29,397 bases of DNA from DATLMR01 sp035634255 (GTDB lineage: Bacteria > Acidobacteriota > Blastocatellia > UBA7656): positions 1 through 29,397 of the forward strand of contig DASQDI010000009.1 in the NCBI GenBank assembly GCA_035634255.1, read 5' to 3'. This document shows, piece by piece, positions 7,846 through 16,716 of the stretch. Numbering within the stretch: position 1 is the first letter of the stretch; each line of letters starts with the position of its first letter. The notes below the pieces were generated by a model. That model ran no database searches. It worked only from the letters and a program-made list of their open reading frames with translations, and was not told the origin of the DNA. The position numbers and the translations under genes were made by a program.

Positions 7846-8513
7846 ACCTTTGGCACCGGAGATGGGAGTACCGGGTCGGTTTTCGCCAGAGGCAGTACCG
7901 AAAAGAAATAAGTATTGGAACAGAATGTAGGGCGCGACCGTTGAAATAGCCGTTATAAGCTGGCGACGAAGCGGAGAGATTTTAAGGCTGGCCAGCTATC
8001 CGGTCTTAACCTCCTTTGAGTCAATCGAGGGAGCAGGTTTTGCAGCTGAGAGTGTCGCCGGTATCCTCGGCGGCACGGGTTCCGGAGACGTGGTTGGATT
8101 GTGAGCCCCGGTCCCGCTCTTAATCCTCTCGTTCGTGTCTAGCGGCACCAGACGATAACTCGATAGTTAATATCTCTGGCGCAACATGCGGTAGCCTGCC
8201 CTTTATCCTCTATTGATAAAATTTAATAACCGGTAAGTAGCCCGCGTAATAAACTCTTACGGGCTTCAGGGTATATTAGTCTCAAGACCTATGCAGTAGA
8301 GCGTAACGTGGTCCCTCTCCCGATACGAATGTGATAGAAGGCTCGCACCGGCTATCACGTTACCCTTTCTCCCTCACCGGAATATGAAAGCGCAAATGGG
8401 CTGGATCAATCTGACCTGTCATCCATAGGCATGCGCCGTAATGTGCTCGTAAGCCGCCGCCGATCCGACGAGTCAGAAACCGCGAGCCGACTCCGGACCG
8501 CGCTGGAGGAGAG
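7846..8513 (+). other. Long gene-free region: structured leader or possible ncRNA
   Basis: No credible coding frame is seen here. Potential hairpins are: 7820-7829 with 7861-7872 (GGTACCCATC, two bases bulged), competing with 7818-7824/7895-7901; 8144-8182 (CCAGA/TCTGG and GATA/TATC, imperfect); 8239-8265 (AGCCC/GGGCT plus GTAA/TTAC, 7-base loop); and two stems in 8303-8363 that share three bases. No T tract follows any of them. Base composition is less GC-rich than the flanking genes. It matches no tRNA, RNase P, tmRNA, SRP or riboswitch consensus that I can recognise. Confidence 0.35.
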
Positions 8514-10874
8514 ATGAAAGCCAAGACCGTAATGGAGCCGCCCGCTGTAGCGACCCCGGTTGAAAAGAGGCCAGTCCAGGCGCTCGGCGTATTTCTTTTT
8601 CTTGCCGTCGCGGTCTGCGCCAGCCTTTACCTGTATAACCCCCCGAGCCCATCCGCGGGGACGGCCCCGCCGTCGGAGTTCTCTTCGCAACGCGCGATGG
8701 CGCACCTTCAGGAAGTCGCCAGGAGCCCGCGGCCTATGGGCACCCTCCGCCACTCCGAGGTCCGCGATTACATCGTGAAGGAGCTGACGGGCCTGGGGCT
8801 GACCCCCCAGGTGCAGAAGGCCACGGCGGTGACGACGCGGCTCGGGAGCCCTTACCCCGCCGCGACCGTGCATAACATTCTCGCGAGGCTGCCGGGGAGT
8901 GAGAGCACGAAGGCCGTCATGATAGCGAGCCACTATGATTCGGTGCCGACGGGGCCGGGCGCGAACGACGACGGGTGCGCCGTCGCCGCGATGCTCGAAA
9001 CCGCGAGGGCTCTGAAGTCCGGGCCGGGGCTGCTCAACGACGTGATCTTTCTCTTCACCGACGGGGAGGAGCCGGGGCTTCTGGGCGCGCAAGCCTTCGT
9101 CGACGAACACCCCTGGGTCAAAGACGTCGGCCTCGTGTTGAACCTCGAAGCCCGCGGCAGTCAGGGGCCTTCCATAATGTTCGAGACGAGCGACCAGAAC
9201 GGCTGGCTGATCGACCAGTACGCGGGGGCGGCCACCCACCCGATAGCAAGCTCCTTGACCTACGACCTCTACAAACTGCTGCCGAGCGACACGGACTTCA
9301 CGATCTTCAGGAAGGCCGGCCTTCCGGGCTTGAACTTCGCCTACATCGGAAAGTCCATTCATTACCACACCGCCGCCGACAACCTCCTCACGGTCGACGA
9401 AGCGACGCTCCACCATCACGGGGCCAACGCGCTCGCGCTCGCCCGACATTTCGGGGGCGTGAGCCTTGAGGACCGGAGGCGGGAGGACGCCGTTTACTTC
9501 AACCTGCTCGGGTCATTCATCGTCCGCTACCCGGCCTGGGCGGCGATACCTCTGACCCTCGCCATCTCTCTGGCCTTCGCCGCCGTTCTGATATTCGGGA
9601 TGATGAGAAAGCGCCTGATGTTCGGGGCCGTGTCCGCGAGCTTCTTCTTCTGGCTGCTCGCCTCGGCCGCCGCCGCTCTCGCCGCCTCGATCATCTGGGG
9701 GATAACCGTCTCGATCCATTCGCAGTACCTCGCGATCCCGTTCGGAGACACGTACAACAGCGCCTTCTACATGCTCGCTCTGGTCGCGCTCGTCGTAGCT
9801 CTGGGCTCGGCCCTATTTAATCTGGCGGGCCGGTGGATAAGCCTGCTCGACCTCGCGATGGGGGCTCTGCTCTGCTGGCTGATGCTCATGGTCCTGACGA
9901 GCCTGTACCTGCCCGGAGTCTCTTATTTATTCACGTGGCCCCTGGTATTCGGGCTGGTCTGCGTCGCGACGCTGGTCTTCGCGAAGGAGCCCGATCAGCT
10001 GTCCGGGTCGCAGGTGGCCCTGCTGTTGATCTGCGCGGCCCCGTCGGTGCTGCTCGTCGTGCCGAACGTCTACCAGATTCTGCTCGCTCTCACCATAAGC
10101 TCGTCGGAGGCCGTGATGGTCCTGGTGATGCTTCTGCTCGCCCTCTTCGCCCCGCTCCTGAGCCTGATGTTGAGGCCCTACAAATGGCTGCTGCCGTCAG
10201 CGGCGTTTGCGGCCTGCCTCGTTCTGCTCGTGGCGGGCAGCCTGACTTCGGGCGCGGGCGAGACGAGCCCGCAGCCGAATCACATCTTCTATGCGTCGAA
10301 CGCGGACGCGGGAACATCGGCCTGGGCGAGCACGGACGAGAGGCCGGACGAATGGACTTCCCAGTTTCTCTCGGGAGAAGTGCAGAGAGGCCCCCTGACG
10401 GAGTACGCCCCGATGGTGCGGGGGGACTTCCTGAAGGCCGAGGCCCCGGCGATTTCGGTCGAGGCCCCGAAGATGGAGGTGCTGGAAAAGAAGAACGACG
10501 GCGGGCTCTGGACTCTGAAGGCGCGCATCAGCTCGCCCCGGAGGGCGGAAGTTATTTCAGTCTCCCTCGAAGGGGTCTCGGAGGTGGTGTCGGCTTCCGT
10601 CAACGGCAAAGAGATCGACGCCTCAGCCGACCCATTCCGAGAGGGGCCGGACTCGCGGTGGAGCCTCATCTTTTACGCGCCCGACGACGCGGGCCTCGAA
10701 CTCTACTTGCAGGCGAGGGCGACTCAGCCGATCAAGCTGGTCGTTATGGACCGCTCCTACGGCCTGCCGGAGGCCGGCGGCAACCCGATAAGGCCGAGGC
10801 CGGGACACCTGATGCCCGCGCCATTCGCTTTCAGCGATTCGACTCTGGTCACGAAGTCTTTCACTATTCAATGA
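8514..10874 (+). CDS. Membrane-bound M28 family metallopeptidase
   Basis: A 786-residue protein with one N-terminal transmembrane helix (about 22-41), an M28 aminopeptidase domain (about 55-320), a multi-helix membrane region (about 330-595) and a C-terminal soluble beta-rich domain (about 600-786). The order matches eukaryotic ERMP1/FXNA-type and vacuolar membrane M28 peptidases. Zinc ligands and catalytic residues are intact: SHYDS (H140), ANDDG (D152), DGEEPG (E185/E186), NLEARG (E212) and HYHTAADN (H285). The start is supported by GGAGGAG a few bases upstream. It probably removes N-terminal residues from exported peptides. It lies about 100 bases before the mbtH gene on the same strand; a role in processing the lipopeptide is possible but unsupported. 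Confidence 0.9.
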   Translation: MKAKTVMEPPAVATPVEKRPVQALGVFLFLAVAVCASLYLYNPPSPSAGTAPPSEFSSQRAMAHLQEVARSPRPMGTLRHSEVRDYIVKELTGLGLTPQVQKATAVTTRLGSPYPAATVHNILARLPGSESTKAVMIASHYDSVPTGPGANDDGCAVAAMLETARALKSGPGLLNDVIFLFTDGEEPGLLGAQAFVDEHPWVKDVGLVLNLEARGSQGPSIMFETSDQNGWLIDQYAGAATHPIASSLTYDLYKLLPSDTDFTIFRKAGLPGLNFAYIGKSIHYHTAADNLLTVDEATLHHHGANALALARHFGGVSLEDRRREDAVYFNLLGSFIVRYPAWAAIPLTLAISLAFAAVLIFGMMRKRLMFGAVSASFFFWLLASAAAALAASIIWGITVSIHSQYLAIPFGDTYNSAFYMLALVALVVALGSALFNLAGRWISLLDLAMGALLCWLMLMVLTSLYLPGVSYLFTWPLVFGLVCVATLVFAKEPDQLSGSQVALLLICAAPSVLLVVPNVYQILLALTISSSEAVMVLVMLLLALFAPLLSLMLRPYKWLLPSAAFAACLVLLVAGSLTSGAGETSPQPNHIFYASNADAGTSAWASTDERPDEWTSQFLSGEVQRGPLTEYAPMVRGDFLKAEAPAISVEAPKMEVLEKKNDGGLWTLKARISSPRRAEVISVSLEGVSEVVSASVNGKEIDASADPFREGPDSRWSLIFYAPDDAGLELYLQARATQPIKLVVMDRSYGLPEAGGNPIRPRPGHLMPAPFAFSDSTLVTKSFTIQ

Positions 10875-10879
10875 AGGGC

Positions 10880-10906
10880 TTGAAATGTTTGGCAATTTTC
10901 TTTAAT
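10880..10906 (+). promoter_or_regulatory. Weak candidate promoter ahead of the mbtH gene
   Basis: TTGAAA (10880-10885) and TTTAAT (10901-10906) are separated by 15 bases, short of the ideal 17. This 99-base gap is AT-rich compared with its surroundings and precedes the first gene of the NRPS locus. It is the only candidate found for a promoter of the whole cluster. Confidence 0.3.
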
Positions 10907-10973
10907 CATGCGACGATTGGCGAGCGGGAATGCGCCGCCGGAAAAATCGAACGATCATTCATAAGGAGAGCAT

Positions 10974-11198
10974 ATGAGCAGAGATGAGAGAGAAGACACT
11001 ACCATCTACAAGGTGGTCGTAAATCACGAAGAGCAGTATTCCATCTGGCCCGCCGACCGCGAGAACCCGCTCGGGTGGAGTGACGCAGGCAAGAGCGGGC
11101 CCAAGGCGGAATGCCTGGCCTACATAAAAGAAGTCTGGACCGACATGAGGCCGCTCAGCCTGAGGAAGAAGATGGAAGAGGCCGCGGGGAGCAATTAA
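10974..11198 (+). CDS. mbtH: MbtH family NRPS accessory protein
   Basis: 74 residues, the usual size. MbtH proteins bind NRPS adenylation domains and are often needed for their folding or activity. The full signature is present: NHEEQYSIWP (17-26), GW (W35), ECL (46-48) and VWTDMRPLSLR (54-64), including the three conserved tryptophans W25, W35 and W55. AAGGAGAG precedes the ATG. It ends 18 bases before the thioesterase gene, so the two are cotranscribed. It should serve the A domains of the two synthetases downstream. Confidence 0.96.
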   Translation: MSRDEREDTTIYKVVVNHEEQYSIWPADRENPLGWSDAGKSGPKAECLAYIKEVWTDMRPLSLRKKMEEAAGSN

Positions 11199-11216
11199 CC
11201 GGGCGGGCAAAGTGTT

Positions 11217-11969
11217 ATGGTGACGAGACAGGCTACTCCCTGGGTAGTGATTCCGAAGCCGAACCCCTCGGCGTCCGTGCGACTCTTCTGCTTCCCTTAT
11301 GCCGGGGGGACCGCGGCGGGCTTTCGGAAGTGGCCGGCGGGCCTGCCCAACTCCGTCGAGGTCTGGTCGGTCCAGTATCCGGGGCGGGGGAGCCGGATAA
11401 GGGAGAGCCCGTTCACCCGCATCGCGCCTCTGGTGGATGCGGCGGCCGAAGCCCTGATGCCTTACATGGACTCGCCTTTCGCTTTCTTCGGCCACAGCAT
11501 GGGAGCGGTCGTCGCCTTCGAGCTGTCGAGAATCCTCCGGCGCGAGTTGAGCCGGACTCCCCTGCATCTGTTCGTCTCCGGGCGCAGAGCTCCGCAGGTC
11601 GTCGACGACACGGACGAGATATATAAATTGCCCGACGACGAATTTGTCGAGGAACTGCGCAGGCTCAATGGGACGCCTGCCGAGGTGCTTGAGCATAAGG
11701 AGCTGATGCAGTTGATGCTCCCCCTGCTCCGGGCCGACTTCGAGGCCATCGGGACTTATGAGTACAGGGAAGAGCCCCCGCTCGCGTGCCCGATCAGCGC
11801 GTTCGGGGGGCTTGAGGACCAGGACGTGAGCCGCGACAATCTCGCGGCGTGGCGCTCGCAAACGACCTCTTCCTTCTCGGTCCGAATGATGCCGGGCGAC
11901 CACTTCTTCCTGCATTCCGGGGAGCCTTTACTGCTCGGGGCGCTCGCCCAGGAGCTTGCGAAATTCTGA
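11217..11969 (+). CDS. Type II (external) thioesterase of the NRPS locus
   Basis: A 250-residue alpha/beta hydrolase of the GrsT/SrfAD family. These enzymes clear mis-primed or stalled groups from carrier-protein phosphopantetheine arms. Typical features are FCFPYAGGTAAGF (24-36), VQYPGRGSR (52-60), the nucleophile elbow GHSMGA (Ser94), a catalytic Asp near D201/D203 (GGLEDQDVS) and MPGDHFFLH (His229). The start follows MbtH by 18 bases. It is a stand-alone editing enzyme, not the product-release domain, which is not visible in this window. Confidence 0.94.
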   Translation: MVTRQATPWVVIPKPNPSASVRLFCFPYAGGTAAGFRKWPAGLPNSVEVWSVQYPGRGSRIRESPFTRIAPLVDAAAEALMPYMDSPFAFFGHSMGAVVAFELSRILRRELSRTPLHLFVSGRRAPQVVDDTDEIYKLPDDEFVEELRRLNGTPAEVLEHKELMQLMLPLLRADFEAIGTYEYREEPPLACPISAFGGLEDQDVSRDNLAAWRSQTTSSFSVRMMPGDHFFLHSGEPLLLGALAQELAKF

Positions 11970-11970
11970 A

Positions 11971-11992
11971 TTGCCCCGGAGACCGCGGGCAA
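11971..11992 (+). other. Stable hairpin just after the thioesterase stop
   Basis: TTGCCC (11971-11976) pairs with GGGCAA (11987-11992), and CGG (11977-11979) with CCG (11983-11985), leaving one bulged base and an AGA loop. It starts one base after the stop codon. There is no T tract, so it is unlikely to be a full terminator. It may stabilise the mbtH-thioesterase transcript end or lower expression of the genes that follow. Confidence 0.45.
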
Positions 11993-12044
11993 TACTTCCG
12001 TGTCCTCACTGCGTCGCAATGCAAAATAAAAGAGAGGTGATGGT

Positions 12045-14495
12045 ATGGAAACGTTGATGCAGGATATCAAGTTCAGCCTGCGGAGGCTGCTTAAATCGCC
12101 GGGCTTCACCGCCATCGCTGTGATCGCCCTTGCGCTCGGCATCGGGGCCAACACCGCGATCTTCAGCGTGATCAATGGGGTCCTCCTGCGCTCGCTCCCC
12201 TACAAAGACCCCGAAGGGATAGTGCGGGTCTGGGACAATTTTTTGCAGAGGGGCCTGACCGAGATCGCGGTCTCCATACCTGAGTACCACGACTATAAAA
12301 AAGAGAGCCAGTCGTTCGAGCACATGGCCGCCATCTTCTCCGCCACCTTCACCATCACCGATCCGGGCGAGCCCGAGAGGGTCGAAGCGGCCTCCGTCTC
12401 TTACAACTTCTTCCCCCTGCTCGGGGTCGACCCGATACTCGGGCGCACCTTCGCCCCGGAAGAGGACCAGGCCGGGAACGACAACGTCGCCCTCCTGAGC
12501 CACGAGCTATGGCAGAGGCGGTTCGGCGCGAATCAGGGGGTGCTCGGCGAGAAGATCACCATAGACGGGCTGGTCGTCACGGTCATCGGGGTGATGCCTC
12601 CCGGTTTCGACTACCCCGATAACGCGGCCATGTGGGTCCCGGTCGGGTTCACCCCGCAGATGATGGCCCCCTCGCGGCGCGGCGCACGCAACCTGAGCGT
12701 GCTCGCACGCATCAAGCCGGGGGTCACCCTGCAACAGGCCCAGGCGGACATGGACCGCGTCGCCTCTAACCTTCAGGCCCAGAACCCGGACTTCTACCCC
12801 GAAAACGCGGGCTACCGAGTGACCCTCGTCCCCCTGCTCGAATCCACCGTCGGGAAGATAAGGCCGATGCTCCTGCTGGTGCTAGGGGTCGTAGGCTTCG
12901 TGCTGCTGATCGCCTGCATAAACGTGGCGAACCTGCTGCTGGCCCGCTCTTACGCCCTGCAAAAGGGCGTGGCGATTCGCGCGGCCCTCGGCGCGAATCG
13001 CGCCCGGCTCGTTCGCGAGTTCCTGACCGAGAGCGTGCTGCTCGCCCTGGCGGGCGGCGCGGCCGGCCTGCTCCTCGCCTACTGGGGCCTGTACGTTCTG
13101 GTGGCCGTGAGCCCGAAAGACTCCATCCCGCGCATCGAAGAGATCACCCTCGACGCCTCCGTCCTCGCATTCACGTTCGTAGTCTCTCTGCTGACGGGCG
13201 TGATCTTCGGCATCGTGCCCGCGCTTCAGGCATCTAAACACGACCTTAACGGGGTGCTCAAGGAAGGCGGCAGGAGTTCTTCGGGCGGAGGGGCCCGGCA
13301 CCTGCTCCCCAACTCGCTCGTGGTCGCGGAGGTCGCGGTGACGATCATCCTGCTGACGGCCGCGGGCGTGATGATCAAGAGCTTCTACGTCCTCCGCAAC
13401 GCGGAGCCCGGCTTCAATCCGGGAAGCGCCATGACTATGCGGACGTACGTGCCTCTCAACTCGAAGTACCGCGACCCGGCCCAGCAGGCGGCCTTCTTCG
13501 AGCAGAGCCTTGAGAAGATAAGGCAGATCCCCGGAGTGGAATCGGCGGGCGCGAGTTTCTACCTCCCGCTCGCGGGCGCTTCGCTGAGCTGCTCGTTCTT
13601 GCCCGAAAGCTCCGAATTCACGCCCGGCGGGAACACGCCCGAGGCGGACTGGCGCGCGATCAGCCCCGGCTTCTTCGAGTCGCTCAACATCCCCTTGCTC
13701 AAGGGCCGGGACTTCAACCAGTTCGACAGGCCGAACGCCCCGCTCGCCGTCGTGATCGATCAGACCCTGGCCGAGCAGTACTGGCCCGACCAGGACCCCA
13801 TCGGCAAGCGGCTCAAGCTGACCCTGCCGATGGTGAGGGACCAGTGGCTCACCGTAGTCGGGGTGGTCGGGTACGTTTGGAACTCGAAGATGAACTCGAT
13901 GGCGAGGCCCCAGGTCTACACCTCGTTCATACAGACGCCGATGCCCGCCATGAGCTTCGTCGTGCGCGGCGCGACGGACAGCAGCCAGTTGACCGCGGCC
14001 GTCACCCGCGAGATACATGAGGTGGAGAGCCTCGTGCCGGTCTACGAAGTCAAGAGCATGCAAAAGATCGTCTCGGACTCTCTGGGAGACTCGCGCCTGC
14101 TGATGCTCCTGCTCTCGGTCTTCGCGGGCGTCGCCCTCGTGCTGGCGAGCGTGGGCATCTACGGCGTGATGTCTTACTCCGTGACTCAGAGGACGCATGA
14201 GATCGGGATACGGATGGCGATGGGGGCGCGCGCCACCGACGTGCTCCAGCTCGTCTTTCGCAAGGGGCTCACGCTGACTCTGATCGGAGCCGTCATCGGC
14301 CTTGTCGCCTCGTACGCTTTCGCCCGCGCCCTGAGTGCGTTCGTCGCGGGCCTGTTGTACGGCACCAGCGCCACGGACCTTCTGGTCTTCCTGGTGACCC
14401 CGCTCGTGCTTATTATGGTGGCGGTCTTCGCATGCTTCGTCCCCGCGCGCAGGGCCACCAGGGTCGACCCTGTGATCGCCCTGCGGTTCGAGTAA
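12045..14495 (+). CDS. ADOP-family (MacB/FtsX-like) ABC transporter permease
   Basis: 816 residues. The N-terminus MQDIKFSLRRLLKSPGFTAI and the following ALALGIGANTAIFSVINGVL are hallmarks of the acidobacterial duplicated orphaned permeases. Layout: a first helix (about 20-45), a MacB periplasmic domain (about 50-250), three FtsX helices (about 275-400), then the unit repeats with a helix at about 425-455, a second periplasmic domain and three helices at about 690-810. The end PARRATRVDPVIALRFE is also typical. No ATPase gene lies next to it, as is usual for this family. GAGGTG precedes the ATG. The location inside the NRPS locus suggests export of, or self-protection from, the product, but these permeases are numerous and of uncertain function. 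Confidence 0.93.
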   Translation: METLMQDIKFSLRRLLKSPGFTAIAVIALALGIGANTAIFSVINGVLLRSLPYKDPEGIVRVWDNFLQRGLTEIAVSIPEYHDYKKESQSFEHMAAIFSATFTITDPGEPERVEAASVSYNFFPLLGVDPILGRTFAPEEDQAGNDNVALLSHELWQRRFGANQGVLGEKITIDGLVVTVIGVMPPGFDYPDNAAMWVPVGFTPQMMAPSRRGARNLSVLARIKPGVTLQQAQADMDRVASNLQAQNPDFYPENAGYRVTLVPLLESTVGKIRPMLLLVLGVVGFVLLIACINVANLLLARSYALQKGVAIRAALGANRARLVREFLTESVLLALAGGAAGLLLAYWGLYVLVAVSPKDSIPRIEEITLDASVLAFTFVVSLLTGVIFGIVPALQASKHDLNGVLKEGGRSSSGGGARHLLPNSLVVAEVAVTIILLTAAGVMIKSFYVLRNAEPGFNPGSAMTMRTYVPLNSKYRDPAQQAAFFEQSLEKIRQIPGVESAGASFYLPLAGASLSCSFLPESSEFTPGGNTPEADWRAISPGFFESLNIPLLKGRDFNQFDRPNAPLAVVIDQTLAEQYWPDQDPIGKRLKLTLPMVRDQWLTVVGVVGYVWNSKMNSMARPQVYTSFIQTPMPAMSFVVRGATDSSQLTAAVTREIHEVESLVPVYEVKSMQKIVSDSLGDSRLLMLLLSVFAGVALVLASVGIYGVMSYSVTQRTHEIGIRMAMGARATDVLQLVFRKGLTLTLIGAVIGLVASYAFARALSAFVAGLLYGTSATDLLVFLVTPLVLIMVAVFACFVPARRATRVDPVIALRFE

Positions 14496-14517
14496 CCGAG
14501 ACGAGGAGGTAACGGCA

Positions 14518-16218
14518 ATGTCTAAGCCTGCTTTATTGGTAATAGCCCTCGCGCTCACCGGCTGGATTTCCGTGGTTTATTACGAGTCAATTCAGAAGGT
14601 GGCGGTCGGGGCCATCCTGTCGGCGGTGGGGGGCAGCATCTCCCGCCGGTCGGGCGAGGTGAGCGAAGAGTTCCAGCGCACCATCGCGCTCGAAGGGGAC
14701 GCGCGGCTGAGCCTGAAGAACATCACCGGGGCCGTGCGAATCGTCGGCTGGGACCGCAACGAAGTAAGCGTGAAGGCGGTAAAGCGCGCCCCCACCCGCC
14801 AGCGACTCGACGAGGCGGAGATCAAAGTGACCAGCGACTCCGGGGCGGTCAACGTCGAGACGGTTTATCCGTCCGGCCGCCCGACGTGGATTCACAGGCA
14901 GGGCCAGGAGGGCGACAACCCCGCGAGCGTCGAATACACGGTGATGGTCCCCCGCTCCATGCGCCTCGCGGACGTTGAAGTGGTCAACAGCCCCCTCGAC
15001 ATTGAAGGCGTCTCGGCCGATGTCAACGCGCGCTGCGCCAACGGCCGCCTGACCGCCAGGGGGCTCGCCAGCGGGGCGCGGCTTTCGACTCTCAACGGGC
15101 AGATCGACGCGGCCTTCGCGCCCGTCCGGGCGTCGGGCCCGGTGTCCATCGAGTCGATAAACGGGAATATAACGCTGACTATCCCGTCGGACTTCAGCGG
15201 AGAGATCAAGGCCGACTCGGGGTACGGCGAGATAAGCAACAATCTCGGGCTGCCGGTTCGCCCGCGCGGGCATTCGGGCGGCGCTCGGAAGGGGGCCGAC
15301 CTCGCGGGCCTGCTTGGGCAGGGCGGCGCGCGGTTAGAACTGATGACCCTGAACGGCAATATCCAGATTTTACATGATTCCGATGGGCGGCCGGCCTCCC
15401 CGGCCGCTGACCTCCTGCCCCGCACTCCGCAGTCGGAGATCGAGCGACTTGAGTCACAGGCGAGGCGGCTCGAACAGGGCCACTCCGCCGCGGGCGGGGC
15501 CGGCGAGCCTTCGAGCGGGGCGGCCACTTCTTCGGAGGCGCATTATTCCGGTCACCAGCCCCGAGGTGATAGAGATCAGAGCGGCCTCAGCTCGGTCGGG
15601 CAGGAGTCGAAGACCTTCCCCGTGTCCGGCACCCCCTCGGTCATAATCGATACCTTCGACGGCTCGATTGCGGTGCACACGTGGGACAAACCGGAAGTCA
15701 TGTTCACCACCGAGAAGCGAGGCGGGGACGAGAAGTTCTTGCAGGGCATCAAGGTGAAAAGCGAGCAGCGCGGGGAAGAGATTCGCATCTCGGCCGAGTT
15801 CGACATCGCCCACGGCCGACGCCTCGCCGACAGCGTCAGCGTCCGCGCGGCGGCGAACCTTGACGTTTACGTGCCCCGCAATTCTCGCGTGCGAGCCACC
15901 ACCGCCGACGGGGCGATAAAGGTCGAGGGCGTCGCGGGCGAGGTCGACGTGCGGACCGGCAACGGCAGCATCAGTCTGGACGGAGAGTTCGCCGCGCTGA
16001 ACGCATTCACGGGCGAAGGCGCCATCTCCGCCGCCGTCCCTCAGAGCTTCGACGCGAGCATCAGGACTCACGCGGAGTCGGTCGTCAATGAAGGACTGGC
16101 GACGCCCGAGGGCTCCTCGCAGGACCGTTCTCGAAGCTGGAAGGTCGGGCGCGGCGGCCGCGTCCTGACGCTTCACACCGGCAACGGCACCATCACTCTA
16201 CGAAGAAGCGCCCGTTAG
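14518..16218 (+). CDS. Anchored DUF4097 beta-repeat protein (two copies)
   Basis: 566 residues with one N-terminal membrane segment (about 4-22) and the rest predicted outside the cytoplasm. Two DUF4097-like beta-helical halves (about 55-285 and 365-566) repeat motifs such as GxxxVxxxNGxI: SINGNITL, LNGNIQIL, TADGAIKVEG, RTGNGSISLDG and HTGNGTITL. Between them lies a Ser/Gly/Glu-rich linker (about 295-365) including SAAGGAGEPSSGAATSSEA. AGGAGGT stands 8 bases before the ATG, only 22 bases after the permease stop, so translation with the permease is likely. DUF4097 proteins accompany permeases and anti-sigma systems in Acidobacteriota; their molecular role is not known. Confidence 0.85.
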   Translation: MSKPALLVIALALTGWISVVYYESIQKVAVGAILSAVGGSISRRSGEVSEEFQRTIALEGDARLSLKNITGAVRIVGWDRNEVSVKAVKRAPTRQRLDEAEIKVTSDSGAVNVETVYPSGRPTWIHRQGQEGDNPASVEYTVMVPRSMRLADVEVVNSPLDIEGVSADVNARCANGRLTARGLASGARLSTLNGQIDAAFAPVRASGPVSIESINGNITLTIPSDFSGEIKADSGYGEISNNLGLPVRPRGHSGGARKGADLAGLLGQGGARLELMTLNGNIQILHDSDGRPASPAADLLPRTPQSEIERLESQARRLEQGHSAAGGAGEPSSGAATSSEAHYSGHQPRGDRDQSGLSSVGQESKTFPVSGTPSVIIDTFDGSIAVHTWDKPEVMFTTEKRGGDEKFLQGIKVKSEQRGEEIRISAEFDIAHGRRLADSVSVRAAANLDVYVPRNSRVRATTADGAIKVEGVAGEVDVRTGNGSISLDGEFAALNAFTGEGAISAAVPQSFDASIRTHAESVVNEGLATPEGSSQDRSRSWKVGRGGRVLTLHTGNGTITLRRSAR

Positions 16219-16243
16219 ATTCGATTCGAAAGGAGAATGAGCT

Positions 16244-16594
16244 ATGGCTAGAATGGGTAGATATTGTAAGGCGTATCTGATTAACCGCTTCCGCGAATTC
16301 AACGGCTGGCCCTCGGATTTGAACCTGATTAAGAAAGAGAAAAAAGAGTTAGACGGTGTGGAAGTGGAAGTCGAGAGGGCTTTGACCGACGACGATCACC
16401 TCTACCTTCAGGAAAACTTCGTGGTGACGGAAGGCATATTCATCGATGAGAACATAGTCTTCGACAACGTCACCCCGGAGTGGCAGGAGTTCTGCAAGAC
16501 TCAGCTAAAGTTTGAAGTGCCCGATTACGGCAAGGCGCAGGCCGCGACCGCGGGCGAGAACGGCAACCAGAATTCGGACGAGCCACAGGTATAA
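16244..16594 (+). CDS. Small acidic protein of unknown function beside the NRPS
   Basis: A 116-residue soluble protein with no signal or membrane segment. It begins MARMGRYCKAYLINRFREF, a basic/aromatic start, continues with acidic stretches (DGVEVEVERALTDDDHLYLQ) and a firm-looking core (VVTEGIFIDENIVFDNVTPEW), and ends in a low-complexity tail rich in Ala, Gly, Asn and Glu. Two cysteines are present (C8 and the one in EFCKTQ). AAGGAG precedes the ATG. It sits 25 bases after the DUF4097 gene and 122 bases before the synthetase. I do not recognise a named family. The position suggests a helper of the synthetase or a regulator of it; this is inference. Confidence 0.8.
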   Translation: MARMGRYCKAYLINRFREFNGWPSDLNLIKKEKKELDGVEVEVERALTDDDHLYLQENFVVTEGIFIDENIVFDNVTPEWQEFCKTQLKFEVPDYGKAQAATAGENGNQNSDEPQV

Positions 16595-16716
16595 AGTCAA
16601 GCGACACCCAAAACTGTTTGAGAAGTACCGTCCCATCCTCGCACTCTTAATCAACACTATAGTCAGTCCCGCGCATCGTCCGCCTCGTCTGCGGCAATGC
16701 CGGTCGTCTCTAAAAA

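Noticed and set aside
7931..8104. Protein-like stretch of about 57 codons in the gene-free region (ends GILGGTGSGDVVGL)
   Set aside because: No start codon follows the in-frame TAG at 7928, and there is no ribosome site. It could be a gene remnant, but the length allows chance.
8239..8265. Hairpin AGCCC/GGGCT considered as a terminator
   Set aside because: There is no T tract after it on either strand and no gene ends before it; it is kept only as part of the structured region.
12882..14558. A 558-codon open frame on the - strand opposite the ADOP permease
   Set aside because: It is rich in His, Arg, Asp and Glu without hydrophobic core patterns; it is a shadow of the permease.
16618..16663. 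Possible promoter (TTGAGA ... TATAGT) before the first synthetase
   Set aside because: The two boxes are 34 bases apart, far beyond workable spacing, and no other -35 fits the TATAGT.
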